A stretch of 64,000 nt of DNA from Sulfurihydrogenibium azorense Az-Fu1 (GTDB lineage: Bacteria > Aquificota > Aquificia > Aquificales > Hydrogenothermaceae), in NCBI RefSeq assembly GCF_000021545.1, contig NC_012438.1, forward strand, positions 1,548,003 to 1,612,002, given 5' to 3'. Each line of letters begins with the position of its first letter. Position 1 is the first letter of the stretch. Both the position numbers and the translations under genes were made by a program. Shown in pieces: positions 26,709-36,918 of the stretch. The notes beneath the pieces were generated by a model. That model saw only the letters and a program-made list of their open reading frames with translations, had not been told where the DNA came from and searched no databases.

Positions 26709-27212
26709 ATGAAAAAAGTTTTTGTGCTTTTTGTAGTTTTACTTTTTTATCTAAAATCTTTTTCTCAAGAAAAACCACAGTTTGACTCTACGCTTCCAGA
26801 TAAAATAAAAGCTGTTTTTGATTGGACTTTTGAAAACCCTTCAGACAGTGTTATGGCTACAAACTTCATATCTAACTTTATCAAAGCCTACGATGAGTTT
26901 AACCCAATGGGAGAGTACAAGTTAGCAGTAGTAAGTCATGGTGCAGAAGTTTTAATATTTGCAAAGAAGAACTACGAAAAGCACAAAGAAGTGATAGATA
27001 GACTAAAGTCAATGACCCAAAGCTACGGACTCAAAATATACGTGTGTAGAAACACTTTGAGATTCTTTGGTTTAAAAGAAGAAGATATGCAACCTTTTGT
27101 TATAATTGTACCTGCAGGTGTTGTAGAGCTTGCAAAATTACAAGAAGAAGGCTATAAATTAATACCAGCAGTAGTCCACGATTTAAATAAAGTTAAAGAG
27201 AATTATAAGTAA
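26709..27212 (+). CDS. Secreted DsrE-family protein
   Basis: A 167-residue protein with a signal peptide (cleavage near SFSQ) and a DsrE/F-like fold. It has the phrases YKLAVVSHGAEVLIFAKK, IYVCRNTLRFFG with a single conserved cysteine, and FVIIVPAGVVELAKLQEEGY at the C-terminus. In the cytoplasm DsrE proteins carry persulfide sulfur on such a cysteine. Here the protein is exported, so a periplasmic sulfur-carrier or thiol-sensing role is plausible. A related protein lies at 28160, with a metallo-hydrolase between them. Confidence 0.75.
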   Translation: MKKVFVLFVVLLFYLKSFSQEKPQFDSTLPDKIKAVFDWTFENPSDSVMATNFISNFIKAYDEFNPMGEYKLAVVSHGAEVLIFAKKNYEKHKEVIDRLKSMTQSYGLKIYVCRNTLRFFGLKEEDMQPFVIIVPAGVVELAKLQEEGYKLIPAVVHDLNKVKENYK

Positions 27213-27225
27213 AAAAGGAGGCACC

Positions 27226-28146
27226 ATGAAAAAAATTTTCTTTGTTGTTTTACTTCTAATAGTGTCAAACACATTCGCAATGGATTTAAAACAGTTTTAC
27301 AAAAATATGTATATGGTTCGTGGTGTTGATGCTATGCCATCTGTAGAAAACAGAGGTTTTATGTCAAACGCTTACGCAATCTTAACAAAAGAAGGTTGGA
27401 TAGTGATAGACAGTCTATCAACACCAGAACTTTCAAAAGAGTTTTATGATGAGCTGATGAAAGTAAAAAAAGCACCTCTAAAATACCTTATCATTACCCA
27501 CTATCACCCAGACCATTGGTATGGAGCTTCTACATTTAAGCAAGCTGGTGCAACGGTTATAGCTCACAAAAAACTTAACGAATTTTATAATTCACCTGAG
27601 GCAAAAATGACTCTGGAAGCTTCCAATCAAAGATTTGGAGGATTATACAAAAACGTAAAACTAATTCCTGCTGATGTTGAAGTGTCAGACAAAAAAGATT
27701 TAAAAGTGGGAGAGTATGAGATATCTATTATCTCTATGACTCCAGCCCATACAAATAACGACATAGTAGTTTTTGTAAAAAATGAGAAAGTCCTTTTTGC
27801 AGGAGACTTAGTATATATAAACAGAATACCATTTGCAGGAGATAGAGGAGCTTCTTCCAAAAACTGGCTTAAAGTTTTAAACGAGATGAAAAACCTAAAC
27901 CCTAAGATAATACTTGGTGGACACAACGAACCTATGGACATAAAAGCCATAGACTTTACATACAACTACTTAGAATACACTCGCAGTACAGTTAAAAAAC
28001 TAAAAGAACAAGGCAAGTCCTTAGATGAGATAAAAGCTTACATAAACCAAAACTCTCCTTATAAAAATTATGTTATGTGTGATGTATTTAACGATGCAAA
28101 CGTTTATAAAATATACAACGATTTAGATTTAGAAGACTTTGAATAA
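27226..28146 (+). CDS. Periplasmic metallo-beta-lactamase-fold hydrolase (SoxH-like)
   Basis: A 306-residue exported MBL-fold protein. Signal peptide ends near SNTFA; zinc motif HYHPDH at residues 92-97; second metal sites in PAHTNNDIVVF, LFAGDLVY and GGHNEP. This matches the SoxH / quinoprotein-relay subfamily rather than a beta-lactamase. Sandwiched between two DsrE genes, it may hydrolyse a thioester or persulfide intermediate bound to those proteins, an inference from order alone. Start behind AGGAGG; the stop lies 14 bp before the next ATG. Confidence 0.8.
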   Translation: MKKIFFVVLLLIVSNTFAMDLKQFYKNMYMVRGVDAMPSVENRGFMSNAYAILTKEGWIVIDSLSTPELSKEFYDELMKVKKAPLKYLIITHYHPDHWYGASTFKQAGATVIAHKKLNEFYNSPEAKMTLEASNQRFGGLYKNVKLIPADVEVSDKKDLKVGEYEISIISMTPAHTNNDIVVFVKNEKVLFAGDLVYINRIPFAGDRGASSKNWLKVLNEMKNLNPKIILGGHNEPMDIKAIDFTYNYLEYTRSTVKKLKEQGKSLDEIKAYINQNSPYKNYVMCDVFNDANVYKIYNDLDLEDFE

Positions 28147-28159
28147 AGGAGTTGTGGCC

Positions 28160-28621
28160 ATGAAAAAGTTTTTAGCTGTTATCCTTCTTTTTGTAGGTTT
28201 TTCCTTTGCACAGGACAATCCAAAAGCAGTTATTAACCTCACCACAGGAGACTTAAACAGATTTAAAATGTACCTTTTAAGTGGTGTAGCAAACTCTGCA
28301 GAATATTACAAAAACAACCTTAAAGATTTAAAAGTAGTAGTTATAATACATGGAGACGCTTACAAATTTTTTATAAAAGACCTTCAAAACTCTCCTTACA
28401 AAGACGATAAAACATTAATAGAAGCTCAAAAAGAATTACAAGCAAAGTTAGAGTACCTTCATAAAAACTACGGTGTAAGATTTCAAATGTGTGAACAAGG
28501 AATGAAAGGGAAAAAAATTGACCCCAAAACCTTATACCCATTCGTAGAACTTATTCATAACGCTTTTATAGGTCTTGTTAACTGGCAAAACGAAGGATAC
28601 GCTTATATCCCACTACACTAA
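28160..28621 (+). CDS. Secreted DsrE-family protein, second copy
   Basis: A 153-residue secreted protein (signal peptide ending FSFAQ) related to the one at 26709. It shows KVVVIIHGDAYKFF in place of the VSHGAEVLIFAKK segment, a single cysteine in FQMCEQG, and the C-terminal helix FIGLVNWQNEGYAYIPLH. ATG 28160 is preceded by AAAGGAG; the upstream TTG at 28139 lacks such a site. The pairing of two non-identical DsrE proteins suggests a heteromer, as in cytosolic DsrEFH, but this is untested. Confidence 0.75.
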   Translation: MKKFLAVILLFVGFSFAQDNPKAVINLTTGDLNRFKMYLLSGVANSAEYYKNNLKDLKVVVIIHGDAYKFFIKDLQNSPYKDDKTLIEAQKELQAKLEYLHKNYGVRFQMCEQGMKGKKIDPKTLYPFVELIHNAFIGLVNWQNEGYAYIPLH

Positions 28622-28665
28622 AATAATTTGATATAATTTTATAAAAAGATATAGGAGGTATATTT

Positions 28666-29208
28666 ATGCTAAGATTTCTTTTAGCACTTTTACTAATTAC
28701 AACAGTATCCATATCTTACGCAAAAGATAAAAAACAGACTAAACCCCAACAACAATCAACCACTACACAAAGTAAAACTGAAGGCTCAGACTCTGGAAAG
28801 GGACTGGTTGTTTACAAAGTTGACGGAGACCCCGGAGACGTTATGATAGCCTTAAAAGGTAATTTAGAAGCTGCTCAAATAATAGTAGTTACAACAACAG
28901 ACCCAGTAGCTCCCCTTGCAAACAACGTAAAACTCTTTCCTGATTACAAAAAGTTGAAAGTTGACTATATGCAAAACTTTTTAGTTACAAGTATGGCAAC
29001 CCTTTATAAAATCGTAACCAACGACCCAAACGCTATAGCTTTATCTCCATTTGTCATAACAATATACCAGTATGAAGGAGATGATAAAACATACATAGTC
29101 AGAACAAGACCATCTCTACTTTTAGATGGAACAAAGTATCCACAGGCTAAAGAAGCTGTTGAAGAGTTAGAAAAAAGAATAGATAACGCTATCAAATCTC
29201 TTATGTAA
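28666..29208 (+). CDS. Secreted DUF302-domain protein
   Basis: A 180-residue protein with a signal peptide (ISYAKDKK), a Gln/Thr/Ser-rich linker (about residues 22-45) and a DUF302-like domain (VVYKVDGDPGDVMIALKGN, then the hydrophobic strands). It is related in plan to the lipoprotein at 24718. AGGAGG precedes the ATG, and AT-rich sequence with TATAAT-like hexamers lies in the 45-bp gap before it. Function unknown; it is the last gene of the sulfur region. Confidence 0.6.
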   Translation: MLRFLLALLLITTVSISYAKDKKQTKPQQQSTTTQSKTEGSDSGKGLVVYKVDGDPGDVMIALKGNLEAAQIIVVTTTDPVAPLANNVKLFPDYKKLKVDYMQNFLVTSMATLYKIVTNDPNAIALSPFVITIYQYEGDDKTYIVRTRPSLLLDGTKYPQAKEAVEELEKRIDNAIKSLM

Positions 29209-29216
29209 ATCTCCAA

Positions 29217-29238
29217 AAGGTGGCTTTTAGGCCACCTT
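29217..29238. terminator. Hairpin after DUF302 gene
   Basis: AAGGTGGC pairs with GCCACCTT around six bases. The plus strand lacks a T run after it, while the minus strand has four T, so it is a weak or reverse-oriented terminator. Confidence 0.5.
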
Positions 29239-29262
29239 CACAATCATGTTATAATATTTCCC

Positions 29263-29787
29263 ATGTTAGAAGAGAAAGCTAAGAAAGTAAAATGGTTTGT
29301 TTTTGATGTAGATGGTATTCTAACAGATGGTAAAATCATCTACGATAGTGAAGGTAGAGAGATTAAAAACTTCTGTGTAAAAGACGGAATAGGTATACAC
29401 ATGCTCCATCTATCAGGTATAAAAACAGCCATAATAACAGGAAGAAACTCCGAAGTTGTAAACAAAAGAGCCATTGAGCTTGGTATAAGTGAAGTTTTCC
29501 AAAACTCTTCAAATAAACTTCAGCATTATAAATACCTAAAAGAAAAATACTCCCTACAAGATGAAGAGATTTTATACATGGGAGATGATATAGTTGATAT
29601 TCCGGTTTTAAAAAGAGTAGGTTTTCCTGCAACAGTCCCTTCAGCGCCAGAAGAAGTTAAAAAACTTTGTATATACATAACACAGCAAGAAGGTGGAAAC
29701 GGAGCTGTAAGAGAAGTAATAGACCTTGTTTTAAAAATACAAGGCAAATACGAAAACATAATAAAAAAGTACTGTGATTTAGAATGA
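29263..29787 (+). CDS. kdsC: 3-deoxy-D-manno-octulosonate 8-phosphate phosphatase
   Basis: HAD-type phosphatase of Kdo/LPS inner-core synthesis. Motif I FDVDGILTDG is at residues 13-22, motif II IITGRNS near 57, and motif III YMGDDIVDIPVL near 105. Length 174 and the absence of a cap domain fit KdsC. TATAAT lies 13 bp before the ATG. Its stop overlaps the next gene by four bases. gmhB at 51974 is another LPS-core phosphatase here. Confidence 0.9.
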   Translation: MLEEKAKKVKWFVFDVDGILTDGKIIYDSEGREIKNFCVKDGIGIHMLHLSGIKTAIITGRNSEVVNKRAIELGISEVFQNSSNKLQHYKYLKEKYSLQDEEILYMGDDIVDIPVLKRVGFPATVPSAPEEVKKLCIYITQQEGGNGAVREVIDLVLKIQGKYENIIKKYCDLE

Positions 29788-30338
29788 ACGATAAAGATAG
29801 AGAAAGATGGAACAAAAAGTACCTTGAAGGTTTCTTACCAAAAGAAGAACCTTCTACAATACTAAAAGATTTTATTCATTTAGCAAACAAAGGAAAAGCC
29901 CTTGATATAGCAGCTGGACTTGGAAGAAATGCTTTATTTTTAGCTCAAAATGGTTTTACGGTTGACGCAGTAGATATATCCGATGTTGCAATAGAAAAAC
30001 TTAAAAATCTTCATCCCAACATAAACCCTATCCATGCAGACTTAAAAGAGTACAGACCCCCCGAAAACACTTACGACTTGATTGTAAATGTAAACTTTTT
30101 AGAAAGATCTTTGTTTCCTTACATAAAAGAAGCTCTAAAAGAAGGTGGAGTTTTAATTTTTGAGACTTTTTTGGAAGGTTCTCCAAGTAAAACTACTAAA
30201 GACTTTTTACTTAGAAAAAACGAGCTTTTACACTCATTTTTATCCTTACATGTTGTATTTTACCAAGAAAAGCAAGTTATAACTTGTAATCAGGAAACTG
30301 CATACAAGGCTTATTTAGTTGCGATTAAAAAATGCTGA
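29784..30338 (+). CDS. SAM-dependent methyltransferase (TehB-like)
   Basis: A 184-residue class I methyltransferase. The SAM-binding motif LDIAAGLGRNALFLA is at about residues 38-52, VDAVDISDVAIEKL follows, and NFLERSLFPYIKEALKEGGVLIFETF is the TehB-like segment. Substrate unknown. It is coupled to both kdsC (ATGA) and the MATE gene (7-bp overlap). Confidence 0.75.
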   Translation: MNDKDRERWNKKYLEGFLPKEEPSTILKDFIHLANKGKALDIAAGLGRNALFLAQNGFTVDAVDISDVAIEKLKNLHPNINPIHADLKEYRPPENTYDLIVNVNFLERSLFPYIKEALKEGGVLIFETFLEGSPSKTTKDFLLRKNELLHSFLSLHVVFYQEKQVITCNQETAYKAYLVAIKKC

Positions 30339-31657
30339 GTGAAACCAATAAAAAGATACTCTCTTTAGCTGTCCCAGCTGCTTTTAGTAATCTTTTTGAT
30401 ATGATTCAAGTTATTGTAGATATGATTATGCTTGGTAGAGTCTCTCCAGTTGCAATTGCAGCTGCCGGCATATCTATGCAGTTTTTAGGGCTTTTATACG
30501 CATTTATGGCTTCTTTTTCCGTAGGTAATTCTGCAGTTGTATCAAGGTTTGTAGGTGCCAAAGAGCTTGATGAAGCAAGTAAAACAACTTTTACATCTTC
30601 TGTTATAGCTTTTTTAATATCCATACCTTTTACCATCTTTGGAGTCTTTTTTTCTAAGTATGTTTTTATATTTATGGGTTCTTCTGAAGAAGTGGTAAAA
30701 GCAGGAGAAACTTACTTATCTATCATATCTTTAACTTTTCCAGTTATATTTATAGAGTTTGCTCTATACTCATCTTTAAACGCATCAGGAGACACAAAAA
30801 CTCCTTTAAAAATCGTTGTTGTTGCAAACGTTATAAACACAGTTTTAGCTTATACTTTAATATTTGGTAAATTTGGTTTTCCAGCACTTGGAATAAAAGG
30901 AGCTGCAATAGCCACAGCTATAAGTTATTATATTAGCTTTGTGTTATACCTTTATGTATTTTTGACTAAAAAGTCTATAGTGTCCTTTTATCCCCTGTTT
31001 GTAAAAGATTACGCTAAAAGAGTTTTAGGCATAGGTATTCCTGCAGGAGTTGAAAGGGTTATAACTTACTTTTCTTTTTTACTGTTTGTTAAGATGATTG
31101 CAGAGTATGGCACTTACACATTGGCAGGTTATCAGGTAGGACTTAGGATAGAAGGACTTGCATTTATGCCCGGGTTTGGTTTTACTATAGCAGCTATGAC
31201 TTTAGTAGGTCAAAGTATAGGAGCAAAAAATTACGAAGAAGCCCAAAAGTTAGGCTGGCAAACTGCAAAGATAGCATCAGTTTTTATGGGTTTTATGGGT
31301 GTTTTGATGTTTTTATTTCCACAGTATTTTGCTATGATATTTACAAACGACGAAAAAGTAATTCAGGAAGCTATTTTATACTTAAAAGTTGTAGGACTTA
31401 CACAGGTTCCCCTTGCAATAGGTTTTGTTTTAAGTGGAGCATTAAGAGGAGCCGGCTCAACTAAACTAACACTTCTAATAAACACAGCTTCTTTATGGTT
31501 TTTTAGAATAATACCTGCTTATGTGCTTTCTAAGATGTTTGGAAATGTGTTGTATATTTACTATGCGATGTTTGTAGAGACGTTTTTAAAAGCTGGGATA
31601 CTATATTACATGTTTAAAAAAGGATACTGGAAGAGGCAAGTAAAATGGAAAACTTAG
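30332..31657 (+). CDS. MATE family efflux transporter
   Basis: A 441-residue protein with twelve predicted membrane helices, in two homologous halves. MATE-type features are PAAFSNLFDMIQVIVDMIMLG early, and ALRGAGSTKLT in the second half. It probably exports cationic compounds using H+ or Na+. The last codons overlap a small membrane gene starting at 31645. Confidence 0.85.
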   Translation: MLSETNKKILSLAVPAAFSNLFDMIQVIVDMIMLGRVSPVAIAAAGISMQFLGLLYAFMASFSVGNSAVVSRFVGAKELDEASKTTFTSSVIAFLISIPFTIFGVFFSKYVFIFMGSSEEVVKAGETYLSIISLTFPVIFIEFALYSSLNASGDTKTPLKIVVVANVINTVLAYTLIFGKFGFPALGIKGAAIATAISYYISFVLYLYVFLTKKSIVSFYPLFVKDYAKRVLGIGIPAGVERVITYFSFLLFVKMIAEYGTYTLAGYQVGLRIEGLAFMPGFGFTIAAMTLVGQSIGAKNYEEAQKLGWQTAKIASVFMGFMGVLMFLFPQYFAMIFTNDEKVIQEAILYLKVVGLTQVPLAIGFVLSGALRGAGSTKLTLLINTASLWFFRIIPAYVLSKMFGNVLYIYYAMFVETFLKAGILYYMFKKGYWKRQVKWKT

Positions 31658-31797
31658 ACTTAGTTAAGCTGGTGATTGTTTTGATAGTTTCTTTTGTGAT
31701 TATGAAGATGGTAGGATTTGCAATTAGGATGATAGTAAAAATTCTCGTGCTTATAGGTATTGCTTACTTTATTTTTCAATACTTTGTTAGTAAATAG
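31645..31797 (+). CDS. 50-residue membrane protein
   Basis: A short frame starting at ATG 31645, overlapping the MATE gene by 13 bp, with GAGGC upstream. The product has a hydrophobic segment LVKLVIVLIVSFVIMKMVGF (about residues 6-25) and a second (ILVLIGIAYFIFQYF), ending in VSK. I do not recognise it. Coupling to the transporter gene and the clean two-helix pattern support it as real. Confidence 0.5.
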   Translation: MENLDLVKLVIVLIVSFVIMKMVGFAIRMIVKILVLIGIAYFIFQYFVSK

Positions 31798-31847
31798 AGT
31801 AAAAATCGAGTTGCCGTCGTCGTCCTATCGAAAATGGTAGTTTTTAA

Positions 31848-31947
31848 GTCTCAATTAGAATGGGTTAATTGAGACTGATTAAGTTAAATAATTGAAAAAT
31901 AATCACTGTCGATCTCCAGTGATTTTTGCAGGATCAAAGGTCGACAG
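31848..31947 (+). other. Cluster of perfect inverted repeats upstream of the CRISPR array
   Basis: Three perfect inverted repeats lie in 100 bp. GTCTCAATT (31848-31856) pairs with AATTGAGAC (31867-31875). AATCACTG (31901-31908) pairs with CAGTGATT (31917-31924), followed by TTT. CTGTCGA (31906-31912) pairs with TCGACAG (31941-31947); it cannot form together with the second. The region may be a small structured RNA, a terminator for the MATE operon, or part of the array leader. No open frame covers it. Confidence 0.5.
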
Positions 31948-31964
31948 GAAAAAATATATTCCGG

Positions 31965-31993
31965 TTGCATTTTTTAGAAAAGTGTATTATAAT
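31965..31993 (+). promoter_or_regulatory. CRISPR leader promoter
   Basis: TTGCAT (31965-31970), 17-bp spacer and a consensus TATAAT (31988-31993). The predicted start site is about 50 bp before the first repeat, consistent with transcription of the array on the plus strand. Confidence 0.75.
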
Positions 31994-32051
31994 ATCTAAC
32001 AGTTGATAATAAACGATTTGAACCTTGACAACCGAATAAGGTAAAAGAAGG

Positions 32052-32759
32052 GTTTTTCTCCCGACTATGAGGGAATTGAAACACCTTTTCCGATGATGTT
32101 TGAATGAGTGTACCAGTGTGTTTTTCTCCCGACTATGAGGGAATTGAAACCTCTTCTTTGGACTAAAACTTTACCAACCATGTTGCGTTTTTCTCCCGAC
32201 TATGAGGGAATTGAAACTCAACTTGTACTAAACCTGGTGATACATAGACCACCAGGTTTTTCTCCCGACTATGAGGGAATTGAAACTATAGACTCTCGTA
32301 AAAATTGAATATTTTCATTTCAGTTTTTCTCCCGACTATGAGGGAATTGAAACATAGCTTTGCAAGCATTTTGTCATGATTTGCTTGAATGTTTTTCTCC
32401 CGACTATGAGGGAATTGAAACTAACATGATTGAAGCTATAGTTGATGTTGATGTTGGTTTTTCTCCCGACTATGAGGGAATTGAAACTACTCTTCAAAGT
32501 TTTATGAAAGCATGACTATACTTGGTTTTTCTCCCGACTATGAGGGAATTGAAACTCTCGAAACTCGAGATAAAACTTATCACTACCGCCCGTTTTTCTC
32601 CCGACTATGAGGGAATTGAAACCTAATTGGATATACACATTATCTCTTTCAGTGAATATCGTTTTTCTCCCGACTATGAGGGAATTGAAACTTAATTAAC
32701 TGAAAGTATACATCATCTTTTTCCTTGAGTTTTTCTCCCGACTATGAGGGAATTGAAAC
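32052..32759 (+). CRISPR. CRISPR array, 11 repeats and 10 spacers
   Basis: Eleven identical 31-bp repeats begin GTTTTTCTCCCGACT and end GGAATTGAAAC. Repeat starts: 32052, 32120, 32187, 32256, 32323, 32391, 32457, 32525, 32592, 32661, 32729. Spacers are 35 to 38 bp and all differ. The internal CTCCC...GGGA gives a short stem, and the ATTGAAAC 3' end is typical of type I and III systems whose 8-nt handle begins there. The AT-rich leader and promoter lie upstream, so the spacer at 32083 is expected to be the newest. No cas gene is in the window, so cas proteins must act in trans. No degenerate last repeat is seen. Confidence 0.98.
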
Positions 32760-32864
32760 TATAAAATCATGCCGACTTTTACATAAGCTAATTTTGTCAA
32801 GTCTTTAGCCTGTCTATGAAGAGTTTAGAGATGTTGGTTTAAGCTATAATTGATTTATCGTTGT

Positions 32865-34580
32865 TTAATCCAAGAAAATAACTCTATCATCATTTTTCAA
32901 GAAATACTCCCTACCATTTATCACTAAATACGGCTCTACCCACTTTTTAAATCTAACATCATCTACATTTACCTGATAAGTGTAGGTTATAATCCTATCA
33001 AAATTTAAAACAAAATCATCTGAAAACTTTTCAGTATTTTCCGTTAAAAGATAACTTACCCTACAACCTTCCTTCCTCAAAAGGTTTAAAGCCATCCTAT
33101 ACTCAAAATCCGTAAAAAGATAACACTTTCCTTCCCTTGCTACAAACACAACAGGATAAACCTTAGTCTTGATAGTATAAATCTTAGGCCTTAAATCACT
33201 TTTACTCAAAAACAGAAAAACAACAAAAGCAAAACAACTAACCAAAACCTTTTCAACAGGTCTAATCTTCAATAAAAAAACAGTTAAAATTACAACAAAA
33301 TACAGCCCAACAACCCACAAAGACGGACTAAATCCGGTGTAGTAAAAACCCAAACTTGAGAAAAACTTAACTACCTCAATAAAAATCATTCCAAAAAAGT
33401 CCATAAACTTAACCAAAAAATCAACATTAAACCCAGTAAAAATATTAAAAACCGAAAGAGTTAAAAGAGGATACAAAGGCAAAGAAGCTATAGGAGTTGC
33501 TATTATACCCGTTGGAGAAAAGTTATAAAAGTAGTACAAAACTATAGGAGCTGTAAATAATGTTGCAAATAAAGACACACCTAATAATTTAACAAAATTA
33601 TTGTAATCCTTAAAAACCTCAATACCAAGTATTATTCCAAGCACAGCCATAAAAGAAAGTTGAAAAGACATAGAAAATAAAGAGTCTGGACTTATAAGTA
33701 GAAAAACAAAAGCAGTAAAAAACAAGATGTTTAAAGAATTACTTTTTAAGTAAAAAAATTTAGAGAATATAAAAAACAAAGCCATAAAAACAGACCTTAC
33801 AACAGGAATACCAAAACCGGTAAAAACTGCATAAAAAGGAAGAATAAAAGCTATAACACTGTACCTAACCCTCTCATTTAAGAAAAACAAAATAAAGTTT
33901 AAAGAGAAAAACAGTATAGCAATGTGAGACCCAGATATTGCTATTAGATGAGCAAGACCTGTTTCTAAAAAAGGTTTATAGATACTATAATCAATATACC
34001 TTCTCTCACCAAATATCAAAGCAGTTCCAGTAGCAAAAGTCTCATTGTTTAGTCTGTGAAGTCCGTAATTTTTAATGAGATTATCTTTTAGCTTAAAAAA
34101 TGAGTATAGAGGATTATCAGAGTTATCTACTATAACAAAATTTTTTATAGTGCTGACTTTTACTTCTCCATCTTCAACCTTTCCTTTACCAAAAAAAGCC
34201 AATCTTGTAAAAAAGTATATATCTTCTTCCTTTGAATAAACTTTTATACTCTTTCCTTTCAACTGCTGGTAATCAGAAGATATAACTTTACAATCAAAAG
34301 ATTTAGAAGTTTTATATTCATTTGGGAATGATACAACTCTACACTCAAAAAAAGAAGGATTTTTTATCTCAAAACTATCTATCTTCTCTTTATAACTTAC
34401 AGAAAAAGCCAGCAGAAAAACACCAACATTTAAAACTATATACCTTAGATAACCCTTAAAAACAACAGACAATAAAAAGACTAAAACAGGAACAACTAAA
34501 GATACACTTAAGTTAAGTTTTTGGTTTAAAAGTATCCCTAAAACAAATGTTATAAGTGTAAATAACCACGGGTAAATCAC
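32865..34580 (-). CDS. comEC: ComEC/Rec2-type DNA uptake channel
   Basis: A 571-residue polytopic protein of the ComEC family, the inner-membrane channel for natural transformation. N-terminal helices, an OB-like periplasmic domain (about residues 60-150) and the competence domain with the hallmark GLAHLIAISGSHIAIL near residue 210 are clear. The usual C-terminal metallo-beta-lactamase nuclease domain is not recognisable; only a short soluble tail follows. It overlaps the upstream dedA gene by four bases. About 105 bp without a gene separate its stop from the CRISPR array. Confidence 0.85.
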   Translation of the reverse strand: MIYPWLFTLITFVLGILLNQKLNLSVSLVVPVLVFLLSVVFKGYLRYIVLNVGVFLLAFSVSYKEKIDSFEIKNPSFFECRVVSFPNEYKTSKSFDCKVISSDYQQLKGKSIKVYSKEEDIYFFTRLAFFGKGKVEDGEVKVSTIKNFVIVDNSDNPLYSFFKLKDNLIKNYGLHRLNNETFATGTALIFGERRYIDYSIYKPFLETGLAHLIAISGSHIAILFFSLNFILFFLNERVRYSVIAFILPFYAVFTGFGIPVVRSVFMALFFIFSKFFYLKSNSLNILFFTAFVFLLISPDSLFSMSFQLSFMAVLGIILGIEVFKDYNNFVKLLGVSLFATLFTAPIVLYYFYNFSPTGIIATPIASLPLYPLLTLSVFNIFTGFNVDFLVKFMDFFGMIFIEVVKFFSSLGFYYTGFSPSLWVVGLYFVVILTVFLLKIRPVEKVLVSCFAFVVFLFLSKSDLRPKIYTIKTKVYPVVFVAREGKCYLFTDFEYRMALNLLRKEGCRVSYLLTENTEKFSDDFVLNFDRIITYTYQVNVDDVRFKKWVEPYLVINGREYFLKNDDRVIFLD

Positions 34581-35185
34581 TTTTTAATAGCTTTTATAAC
34601 CATTGGTAAAAATGATAAGATTATAATAGCATAAATAAAGTGTGTTATGTTTTCCTTAACAAAAGGAATGTTTCCTGTAAAGTAGCCAAGTAGTAAAAAT
34701 AAAGTTATCCAAGAAAAACCACCTATAAAGTTGTAAAACATAAACTTGTGGGTATCCATTTTTCCTATGCCTGCTACAAACGGAACAAATGTTCTAAATA
34801 TAGGTAAGAATCTTGATATTATTACAGCTTTTCCACCGTGCTTTTGAAAAAATTCCTCTGTTTGCTGTATATACTCTTTCTTTACTAACTTTCCGTTTCT
34901 AAGTATCTTCTCTCCAAAGTAGTAGCCTATAAAAAAATTGACAGTGTTTCCAAGTATAGCAGCTGTCAGTAGTAAAGGGTATAAAATCTTAATATCTAAA
35001 AGATTTACGGCAGAGAAAGCTCCTAACACAAACAAAAGAGAGTCCCCGGGTAAAAAAGGAGTTATTACAAATCCGGTTTCAGAAAAGATTATAAAAAAAA
35101 GAATTAGATAAACGAGGGTTCCGTAATTCTCTATCAAAATTGCTAAATATTTGTCAATGTGAAGAATAAAGTTTAAAATTTCCAT
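34577..35185 (-). CDS. DedA/SNARE-associated family membrane protein
   Basis: A 202-residue DedA family protein, a class linked to undecaprenyl-phosphate or phospholipid recycling across the inner membrane. Seen are ETGFVITPFLPGDSLLFVLGA, the reentrant-loop segment GYYFGEK and ISRFLPIFRTFVPFVAGIG. It is the first gene of a pair with comEC. The groEL terminator lies just upstream. Confidence 0.88.
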   Translation of the reverse strand: MEILNFILHIDKYLAILIENYGTLVYLILFFIIFSETGFVITPFLPGDSLLFVLGAFSAVNLLDIKILYPLLLTAAILGNTVNFFIGYYFGEKILRNGKLVKKEYIQQTEEFFQKHGGKAVIISRFLPIFRTFVPFVAGIGKMDTHKFMFYNFIGGFSWITLFLLLGYFTGNIPFVKENITHFIYAIIILSFLPMVIKAIKK

Positions 35186-35218
35186 ACATAATCCTTTTTA
35201 CTCTATTTTACCATAAAA

Positions 35219-35245
35219 ATAAAAAAGCCCCCGTAAAGGGGGCTT
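35219..35245 (-). terminator. groEL terminator
   Basis: GCCCCC (35227-35232) pairs with GGGGGC (35238-35243). Reading on the minus strand, the stem is followed by a T-rich run. It ends the groES-groEL transcript. Confidence 0.9.
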
Positions 35246-35267
35246 GTTAAAGTAGGTAAATCCTTTA

Positions 35268-36899
<1,632 letters not shown>

Positions 36900-36918
36900 C
36901 TATACCACCTCCTATTTT

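Noticed and set aside
31838-31875. Possible second CRISPR repeat upstream of the array
   Set aside because: The inverted repeat occurs only once and has no similarity to the array repeat.
32108-32308. 66-codon open frame through the first CRISPR repeats
   Set aside because: It is formed by repeats and spacers; the periodic residues simply translate the repeat.
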